DNA of 36,331 nucleotides from an uncultured Raoultella sp. (GTDB lineage: Bacteria; Pseudomonadota; Gammaproteobacteria; Enterobacterales; Enterobacteriaceae). Numbering within the stretch: position 1 is the first letter of the stretch; every line of letters starts with the position of its first letter. The notes under the pieces were generated by a model, which was given only the letters and a program-made list of their open reading frames with translations, had not been told where the DNA came from and made no database searches. The DNA lies in NCBI GenBank assembly GCA_900759445.1, contig CAAEVH010000041.1, positions 1 to 36,331 on the forward strand, given 5' to 3'. Position numbers and translations under genes: made by a program. Shown here one piece after another: positions 30,620 through 36,331 of this stretch.

Positions 30620-31345
30620 TCACTTCAGCTTGTTCGCCTGCATAAATCCTTCTCCGCCTAACTGACGCATCTGACGCAGGATCCACGCCTGCCGACTGCG
30701 GACATAGCCGGACGGCGCATCGGCGCGAAAGCGAATCGGGTTGGGTAATACCGCGGCCAGGAGCGCCGCTTCAGAAGCGGTTAACTTGCTCGCAGGCTTG
30801 TGAAAGTAGCGTCGGGATGCCGCTTCGACGCCGAACGTCCCTTCCCCAAATTCCGCGATATTCAGGTAGACGGTCAGAATCCGTTTTTTACTCCATACCG
30901 TCTCAATCCCTACCGTTAACCCTGCCTCCAGCCCTTTGCGCAACCAGCTGCGGCCATCCCACAAGAACAGGTTCTTCGCCGTTTGCTGCGAGAGCGTGGA
31001 GGCGCCGCGCACGCGGTTTTCCTGACGTTCATTGTGCGCCAGCGCTTTCTCTATCGCTGATACATCAAAACCCCAGTGTTCGGGGAATTTTTGATCCTCC
31101 GCAGCGATTGCCGCCAGCCCCATCCACGGCGAGATCTCGTCCATCCCGACCCAGTCGGAATGGGCGACATAATGAAAATCACCGCTCAGCCATGCGCCGA
31201 TTTGTCGCTCGAGCATAACGGCTGAAAACGGCACCGGCAGTATGCTAAACAGCGCGATGCCACCTCCCCAAAAGGCTGTCGCAATCAGCAGAATGCGCAA
31301 TAAAAAGCGTTTAATCATTCGCAACGGGGCCGAACGCACGCTCAT
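30620..31345 (-). CDS. mtgA: Monofunctional peptidoglycan glycosyltransferase MtgA
   Basis: MtgA polymerises lipid II into glycan strands at the inner membrane without a transpeptidase partner domain. One membrane helix (about 12-35) leads a GT51 domain; the catalytic glutamate is Glu83 in [14 protein letters not shown] and the second motif is [17 protein letters not shown]. The 241 residues are one shorter than E. coli MtgA. Its start overlaps the elbB stop by four bases. Confidence 0.97.
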   Translation of the reverse strand: MSVRSAPLRMIKRFLLRILLIATAFWGGGIALFSILPVPFSAVMLERQIGAWLSGDFHYVAHSDWVGMDEISPWMGLAAIAAEDQKFPEHWGFDVSAIEKALAHNERQENRVRGASTLSQQTAKNLFLWDGRSWLRKGLEAGLTVGIETVWSKKRILTVYLNIAEFGEGTFGVEAASRRYFHKPASKLTASEAALLAAVLPNPIRFRADAPSGYVRSRQAWILRQMRQLGGEGFMQANKLK

Positions 31346-31995
31346 TCAGTCAGAACCAGCACGCGAGCCACCAGCTTCTCAATCCCGCTTGCCGCTTCCG
31401 CAATGTTCTGCGCCAGCATCCAGGCCGGGGTCGTCACCACCTTATGCTCTTCATCGACGACGATATCATCGACCGGGCAAGGAACGTGTTCTGCCCCCAT
31501 CTCTTCCACCACCTCAGCGGTATCAAGATCGGTGCCGATGGTTATCCGCAGCGGGATCGGGAAAATTTTTGGCAGCAGCGCCGGGGCGATACACATAAAG
31601 CCCAGGGGCTTGCCCGCTTCGTGCATCGCCAGCGTCAACGCCTTCAGGTCGCTATCGATCAGGCATTCGGCCCCTTGCGAGGCAAAATTGCTGAGGTTCT
31701 TCGCCGCGCCAAATCCGCCAGGGACAATCAGCGCATCCAGATCTTCCGCCCGGGCCGCCGCCAGAGGCTGGATATCGCCACGGGCAATACGCGCGGCCTC
31801 AACCAGTACGTTGCGGCTTTCGGCCATCGGCTCACCGGTCAGGTGGTTGATCACGTCCGTTTGCGCTTTATCCGGGGCGAAACAGAGGGCCTGTGCGCCG
31901 CTACGGGCGATCGCCAACAGGGTAATGACCGCTTCATGGATCTCCGTTCCGTCATAGACGCCACAGCCGCTCAATACCACGCCAATCTTTTTCAT
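31342..31995 (-). CDS. elbB: DJ-1/PfpI-family protein ElbB
   Basis: ElbB is a class I glutamine-amidotransferase-like (DJ-1) protein; the E. coli form has weak glyoxalase III activity and has been linked to isoprenoid synthesis. The nucleophile-elbow cysteine is Cys135 in [10 protein letters not shown], and GGFGAAKNL (93-101) shapes the pocket. The 217 residues equal E. coli ElbB. It precedes mtgA with a four-base overlap and lies beside arcZ. Confidence 0.96.
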   Translation of the reverse strand: MKKIGVVLSGCGVYDGTEIHEAVITLLAIARSGAQALCFAPDKAQTDVINHLTGEPMAESRNVLVEAARIARGDIQPLAAARAEDLDALIVPGGFGAAKNLSNFASQGAECLIDSDLKALTLAMHEAGKPLGFMCIAPALLPKIFPIPLRITIGTDLDTAEVVEEMGAEHVPCPVDDIVVDEEHKVVTTPAWMLAQNIAEAASGIEKLVARVLVLTE

Positions 31996-32115
31996 ACTAC
32001 CAGCTCCTTAGTGCAACTTGCTGAAACCAGTCAAAAATTTTGATTTACACGCATTGCTTCACATATTTTACTGATTCACGTAACAAATTATTTAAGGTTT
32101 GCTATCTTAATGAGC

Positions 32116-32236
32116 GAGCAAACCAAATCCTCAGGTTGCGCTACGTAAAAATATCTCTAAAAATTCTGGCGCAACGACCAGTTCCCTGGTGTTGGCGCAG
32201 TATTCGCGCACCCCGGTTTATCCGGGGTCATTTTTT
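32116..32236 (+). ncRNA. arcZ: Small RNA ArcZ
   Basis: ArcZ is an Hfq-dependent sRNA that activates rpoS and represses flhDC and others; ArcA represses it, and ArcZ in turn lowers arcB. Its conserved 3' part (32182-32236), beginning TTCCCTGGTGTTGGCGC, matches what I recall of the processed ~56-nt E. coli form. A TATCTT box at 32103-32108 fits a start near 32116, giving the expected ~121 nt. The terminator stem is ACCCCGG/CCGGGGT with a T-run. The position, plus strand between elbB and arcB, is the same as in E. coli. The 5' end is an estimate. Confidence 0.92.
32210..32236 (+). terminator. Terminator of arcZ
   Basis: A 7-bp stem ACCCCGG/CCGGGGT (32210-32216 with 32222-32228), five-base loop, then CA and six T. 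Its last stem base and tail overlap the arcB stop codon (32228-32230) on the other strand. Confidence 0.92.
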
Positions 32237-34567
32237 ATGTGCCGCCGCAACCCATGCCTTCAGCACGGCCACATCGTTCTGCCACTCGGATTTCATCTCT
32301 TCCACCCATTCACCAACGTTATCCGACCACGCCGGCAGGTCCGGAGTCTGAATCTGCTGTCCAAGCTGTTGAATATGCCGCAGGCCAATAGACCCCGCCG
32401 CGCCTTTAATTTTATGCCCTTCATCGACGATCCCTTTCTGGTCGCGAGCGGTCAGATTAGACTCCAGTACCGCCATATAGCCCGGCATCATCTTCTCAAA
32501 AACCGCAAGGCCATCGTTGATAAGCTTTGGCCCCACCAGCTCGATATACTGCTCAAGCATTGGGATATCCAGCACGGATGCCGATTTACTCACATCCACG
32601 GTCGGCATTTCGCACTCATCCTCTTCCGGCGAATCCCAGAATTTTTTAATCATGGCCGTAAGCGCCGGCACCGATAGCGGTTTACTCAGGACGTCGTCCA
32701 TTCCGGCATCGAGATACTCTTTTTTATTTTTCAGGACGTTGGCGGTCAGGGCAACCAGAGGCGGTAGCTCGTCGGCGGCAAAGTGCTGCTTAAGATGACG
32801 AGAAATATCCAGGCCCGTCATATCCGGCAGCTGGATATCCAGCAGCACCAGGTCGTACTCGCCCGGTTCAAACATCTCCAGCGCGGCCTTACCGGTCATC
32901 GCCACATCGACGCTGTTGCCCAGCTTCTCCAGCACCGAGCGCGCCACAATCACGTTGAGCTCGATATCCTCGACCAGCAGCACGTTCAGCGCCGGCAGGG
33001 GCATCTCATCTTCAGTCAGCATATCTTCCACTTCTTCCGCCACCGCCGGCGCATGCACGGTCAGCGTAAACGTGGCCCCCTGGCCCGGCTGGCTGGAGAC
33101 GTTAATGTCGCCGCCCATATTGCGAGCCAGACGACGCGATACGGCAAGACCGATCCCGGTGCCTGTCGCAGGCTTGCCACCGTGGCTGTCTTTCACCTGA
33201 TAATACATCGCGAAGATCTTATCCTGCTCGGCTTCGGGAATGCCGATGCCGGAATCTTCCACTTCAAAATGCAGGATATCGCCTTCATCGTAACGAACGC
33301 GAACGGTGACGTTGCCACCTTGCGGGGTGAATTTCACGGCGTTACTGATGAGGTTCCACAGAATCTGCCGCAGACGCGTCCCGTCGGTCACCACTTTATG
33401 CGGCAGCGGCAGCGTCGGATCCAGGACAAAGCGCAGCCCTTTCTGTTGCGCCTGCAGGCCGGAGAGGTTTTCCAGATCGGCCAGGAAACCGGTGAAATCG
33501 ACCTGCTGATTATCCAACTGGACTTTGCGCCGTTCCATTTTATCCATGTCGATAATATCGTTGAAAATATTCCCCAACGTGACGGCAGAAACATGGATAG
33601 TTTTGAGGTATTTTTCCTGCTCACCGGTCAGCTCGGTATCCAGCAGGATACGACTCAGCCCGACGATGCCATTAAGCGGCGTGCGCAGTTCGTGGCTGAT
33701 CGTTGAGATAAAGGTGGTCTTATCGCGGCTGGCGCGCTCCAGCGCATCCTGGTAGCGCTTACGTTCGGTAATATCGCGGCCAAAGCCCATCAGTCCACGG
33801 CGCTTGCCGACGCGGTCATAGTAAGGAACCTTGCGGATTTCAAAGCAGGCTTTACGCCCGTCCGGATAATCCAGCCACTGCTCGTAGGTCAGCGACACAT
33901 TATGGCGGAAGACTTTTTCGTCAGTCTCCAGCACTTTAACCGCCGCCTCTTCGTTATAGACATCCTGAGGTTTCAGGTGGATAAGCTGCTTTTCACTTTT
34001 CCCGGTCAGTAGTTCCATCGCCCGGTTACAGCCAGAAAACTCTTTGTCTTCATTGCGATAGAATACCAGGTCCGGTGAGGCATCAAGGAAAGAACGGAGG
34101 AAGGAGGATTGCTGTTCCAGCTGAATTTGCGTCTCTTCACGCTCTTTCATCTCAATCTTCAGCTGTTCCAGCGTCGTCTCGCGTTCGGCTTCCGCCTTTT
34201 CACGCTCGCCAATCTCCTGATTGAGCTGCGCGATATTATCTTTGAGCTGCACGTTAAGCTGCAAGTCGCGCTCGCGCATCTCCTCCAGTTTTTCCACCAG
34301 CCGGGAGAGACGCTGCCGCGACTCTTCCAGTTGCTCCACCACCACCGACAAAAAGTAGACTGCCCAGGGGGTTATCAGCAGACCAAAGAAGATAGAGCGG
34401 ATAACGTCGATGCTCTCAACCTGGCCATGCAGAACCATCGTGACGGCCATCTGAACCACAATCGCCAGCACCACCAGGGCAAGGGCCAACAGCATGGAAA
34501 AACGCACCAGACCCAGCTTCATCATCAGGTCGACATAGTACTGCGCCAGCATACGGATTTGCTTCAT
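32228..34567 (-). CDS. arcB: Aerobic respiration control sensor kinase ArcB
   Basis: ArcB is a hybrid histidine kinase that senses quinone redox state and phosphorylates ArcA under low oxygen. Two membrane helices (about 23-44 and 58-77), a leucine-rich linker with coiled coil, and a PAS domain (about 155-270) precede the kinase. The redox cysteines Cys180 and Cys241, the phosphoacceptors His292 (SHELRTPLNG), receiver Asp577 and HPt His718 are all present. At 779 residues it is one longer than E. coli ArcB. ATG 34567 has AAGGAATCC upstream; the open frame to 34636 is not supported. Confidence 0.98.
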   Translation of the reverse strand: MKQIRMLAQYYVDLMMKLGLVRFSMLLALALVVLAIVVQMAVTMVLHGQVESIDVIRSIFFGLLITPWAVYFLSVVVEQLEESRQRLSRLVEKLEEMRERDLQLNVQLKDNIAQLNQEIGEREKAEAERETTLEQLKIEMKEREETQIQLEQQSSFLRSFLDASPDLVFYRNEDKEFSGCNRAMELLTGKSEKQLIHLKPQDVYNEEAAVKVLETDEKVFRHNVSLTYEQWLDYPDGRKACFEIRKVPYYDRVGKRRGLMGFGRDITERKRYQDALERASRDKTTFISTISHELRTPLNGIVGLSRILLDTELTGEQEKYLKTIHVSAVTLGNIFNDIIDMDKMERRKVQLDNQQVDFTGFLADLENLSGLQAQQKGLRFVLDPTLPLPHKVVTDGTRLRQILWNLISNAVKFTPQGGNVTVRVRYDEGDILHFEVEDSGIGIPEAEQDKIFAMYYQVKDSHGGKPATGTGIGLAVSRRLARNMGGDINVSSQPGQGATFTLTVHAPAVAEEVEDMLTEDEMPLPALNVLLVEDIELNVIVARSVLEKLGNSVDVAMTGKAALEMFEPGEYDLVLLDIQLPDMTGLDISRHLKQHFAADELPPLVALTANVLKNKKEYLDAGMDDVLSKPLSVPALTAMIKKFWDSPEEDECEMPTVDVSKSASVLDIPMLEQYIELVGPKLINDGLAVFEKMMPGYMAVLESNLTARDQKGIVDEGHKIKGAAGSIGLRHIQQLGQQIQTPDLPAWSDNVGEWVEEMKSEWQNDVAVLKAWVAAAHKK

Positions 34568-34651
34568 AAGGGATTCCTTCGCGACAACTCCGCACAATAA
34601 TACCCAATTCTGAGCAATACGCTGTAAGTTGTGCAAAAAATGCGGGCGCCC

Positions 34652-35587
34652 TTACTCTAAAGCTGCGCGCGGCACCCAGGCTTGTCCCAGCGCCGAGCCC
34701 TGCACGCCATGTTGGTTGAGATAGCGGTCGAGTTCAACCATCCCGGTCCAGCGATTCTCACACCACAGGGGGGCCAACAGCGTCGGCCGCCGGGCGCTGG
34801 CGGAAATGCGGTGATAGATCACCTCAGGTGGCGTGTGGCGAATCATCTCCCCGGCAATGATCGTATACTCATCCAGCGCAATCGCCTGCAACCGCCCCGC
34901 CTGCCAGGCTTTGGCCATCGTACTGCCGGTGACGATATGCAGCGGATGCAGTTTGATACCATCCACGCCGGTATCCACAACCTGTTCCAGCGTTTGCAGG
35001 CAATGGCTCTGCGCCTCGCCCGGGAGCCCGACTATCAAATGCGCGCAGACCTTCAGCCCGCGCTCACGCGCCAGCCGGGTCGTACGCTGATAACAGGCAA
35101 AATCATGCCCACGATTAATCCGCTGCAGCGTTTTGTCATGCGCCGTCTGTAAGCCTAGCTCCAGCCACACTTCGTAACCCTGTTCCCGATAGCCGCTGAG
35201 CAGATCCAGTACCGCCTCCGGGACGCAGTCAGGACGAGTGCCCACGCACAGTCCAACGATATTGGCCTGACTCACCGCCTGCTGATACATCGAGCGCAGT
35301 ACCTGAACTTCGGCAAAGGTGCTGGTGTAAGCCTGAAAATAAGCGAGATAGCGCTTTGCGCGATTAACCCGCTGCGCCTGATGTGCCAGCTGTTCAGCAA
35401 TAGAGTGGTGCTGCTGCTCTTCGTCAGCAAAAGAGGCAACGTTGCAGAACGTGCAGCCTCCGCGGCCGATGGTGCCATCGCGATTCGGGCAGCTAAACCC
35501 ACCATGCAGCGTCAGTTTATGAACCTTTTCGCCATAGCGCCGCGAAAGATCCCCACCAAACATATTGACTAATTTCTGTAACTGCAT
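34652..35587 (-). CDS. yhcC: Radical SAM protein YhcC
   Basis: A TIGR01212-type radical SAM protein whose reaction is not established. In 311 residues the iron-sulfur cysteines are Cys33, Cys45 and Cys48 (CPNRDGTIGRGGCTFC), a spacing wider than the usual CxxxCxxC. The HLIVGLPGE segment and the conserved ASARRPTLLAPLWCENRWTG-like C-terminal part support the family. ATG 35587 gives the E. coli-like start MQLQKLVNMFGG; ATG 35629 adds 14 residues and has the better ribosome binding site (GGTGG), so the start is uncertain. It is upstream of arcB on the same strand. Confidence 0.93.
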   Translation of the reverse strand: MQLQKLVNMFGGDLSRRYGEKVHKLTLHGGFSCPNRDGTIGRGGCTFCNVASFADEEQQHHSIAEQLAHQAQRVNRAKRYLAYFQAYTSTFAEVQVLRSMYQQAVSQANIVGLCVGTRPDCVPEAVLDLLSGYREQGYEVWLELGLQTAHDKTLQRINRGHDFACYQRTTRLARERGLKVCAHLIVGLPGEAQSHCLQTLEQVVDTGVDGIKLHPLHIVTGSTMAKAWQAGRLQAIALDEYTIIAGEMIRHTPPEVIYHRISASARRPTLLAPLWCENRWTGMVELDRYLNQHGVQGSALGQAWVPRAALE

Positions 35588-35884
35588 AATCTGATAGACC
35601 GGCCTGAAGAAAGGGGCCAAGCCTGCCATTTTTAGCCACCGACGGCGATGACCTGGATCAATCGTCAGCGCGGCCGCTCAGCTCATTGCATAAACACTCA
35701 AGATAACTGCAATTTCATTCACTCACTCTGTGATGACTTTTCCTTATACTTAACCTCAGGTTTGCCATTATCTTCATCAGGGCAAAAAACAGTGTTATTT
35801 ACCGCCTTAAAGGTAACAGGCAGATAAATACTCTGCGATAAATAGGCAGTTCAGCACAGATCGATAATGTTACGCTATCGATAT

Positions 35885-35900
35885 AGTGAGACAGATCACA
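35885..35900 (+). promoter_or_regulatory. Putative CRP site in the yhcC-gltB gap
   Basis: AGTGA-GACAGA-TCACA differs from the consensus TGTGA-N6-TCACA by one base. It is centred about 113 bp before the estimated gltB start point. The E. coli gltBD promoter is known to be governed by Lrp with CRP and others, so a role is plausible. Confidence 0.5.
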
Positions 35901-36022
35901 CTAGATTATGCTTTCCGCTACGTTTCAGCGCCGCTTAAAACACAACTATTATCTTAATTATCATAATGTTAAACCCTGTATAGCACATTTTTGTATAAAT
36001 AAGATTGCCATTTGACGTAAGT

Positions 36023-36050
36023 GCGGATTCCCGATAAGTTGGGAATCCGC
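36023..36050 (+). other. First leader hairpin of gltB
   Basis: Ten-base arms GCGGATTCCC/GGGAATCCGC pair perfectly around an eight-base loop, near the inferred 5' end of the gltB message, where such stems often protect RNA from decay. No T-run follows. Confidence 0.75.
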
Positions 36051-36259
36051 TGGAAGCTTTCTGGATGAGCACTCTGCTCATCATATTTATGCAGTAATTG
36101 AGATTCCCTCTTACAGCAAGTCCTCAAACTTGCGTACCGATGCGAAAAGGATTTAAAGAGGGCGAATGCGAGGTGCAAACCCCGTCGCCATGCTCTTTCT
36201 GTGCCCGTGCGCAATCGGTATCGGAGGGTGTCCCGTAGAGCCTGGGGAGGTTCACTGAT

Positions 36260-36331
36260 ATGTTGTACGATAAATCCCTTGAGAGGGATAACTGTGGTTT
36301 CGGCCTGATCGCCCACATAGAAGGCGAACCT
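36260..36331 (+). CDS. gltB: Glutamate synthase large subunit GltB (5' part)
   Basis: Only the first 24 codons are inside the window. They read MLYDKSLERDNCGFGLIAH and onward, identical in pattern to the E. coli GltB start. Cys12 (DNCGFG) is the residue that becomes the N-terminal nucleophile of the glutamine amidotransferase domain after propeptide removal. GGGGAGG at 36244-36250 is a strong ribosome binding site nine bases before ATG. GltBD makes two glutamates from glutamine and 2-oxoglutarate. Confidence 0.96.
   Translation, partial: MLYDKSLERDNCGFGLIAHIEGEP

Larger units (their letters stand above)
35588..36259. other. gltB control region and structured leader
   Basis: These 672 bases hold no supported gene. 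The left part (to about 35990) is AT-rich and contains the putative CRP site. A TATAAA box at 35994-35999 is a likely gltB -10. The transcribed leader (about 36006-36259) has a 10-bp perfect hairpin (36023-36050), a 7-bp hairpin GATGAGC/GCTCATC (36064-36082) and a long-range pairing CCCTCTT (36106-36112) with AAGAGGG (36156-36162). No intrinsic terminator is seen in it. Confidence 0.6.

Noticed and set aside
35969..36316. A 115-codon minus-strand frame over the gltB leader
   Set aside because: It is antisense to the gltB start and leader, lacks a recognisable domain, and its frame is explained by the leader's lack of stops on that strand.

Overview
The window is chromosomal DNA of an enteric gammaproteobacterium. 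The products are near-identical in order and length to the Escherichia coli argG-to-gltB region, and several accessory details (an IprA-like regulator and a YfaZ-like porin-family protein where E. coli has yhbX) suggest the Klebsiella/Raoultella/Enterobacter group. The genus cannot be fixed from this sequence alone.

Left part (1-4600): the initiator tRNA gene metY (minus strand) is divergent from argG. Behind argG lies the only clearly accessory stretch: a small Crp-fold regulator (IprA-like), about 690 bp without a recognisable gene but with hairpins, a small ORF and a strong intrinsic terminator, then a YfaZ-like outer-membrane protein and a convergent small lipoprotein, up to tRNA-Leu(GAG) leuU. 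The last 18 bases of leuU recur as a direct repeat beside metY.

Centre (4600-22450): mostly core genes on the minus strand. secG follows leuU; then come glmM-folP and ftsH-rlmE. yhbY diverges from rlmE and converges on greA. greA (with a GraL-like leader) diverges from dacB. obgE-yhbE-rpmA-rplU forms a ribosome/GTPase operon, divergent from ispB and sfsB. murA and ibaG follow, then the complete phospholipid-transport operon mlaFEDCB.

Right part (22660-30560): a long plus-strand run of yrbG-kdsD-kdsC-lptC-lptA-lptB-rpoN-hpf-ptsN-rapZ-npr, joining Kdo synthesis, lipopolysaccharide export, sigma-54, ribosome hibernation, the nitrogen PTS and the RapZ adaptor. Several starts overlap the previous stop. 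Minus-strand mtgA-elbB, then arcB and yhcC, follow. The sRNA ArcZ sits on the plus strand between elbB and arcB, and its terminator overlaps the arcB stop codon. The window ends in the first 24 codons of gltB, behind a long structured leader.

Envelope functions dominate: precursors (GlmM, MurA, IspB, KdsD/KdsC), peptidoglycan enzymes (DacB, MtgA), LPS and phospholipid transport (Lpt, Mla), secretion (SecG) and membrane proteolysis (FtsH). Global regulators are mixed in (ArcB/ArcZ, RpoN, PtsN/NPr, RapZ, GreA). I found no insertion sequence, CRISPR array, prophage or defence system. The best candidates for something undescribed are the 2677-3365 leader-like region, the inverted-repeat element before argG, the leuU-end repeat near metY and the gltB leader.
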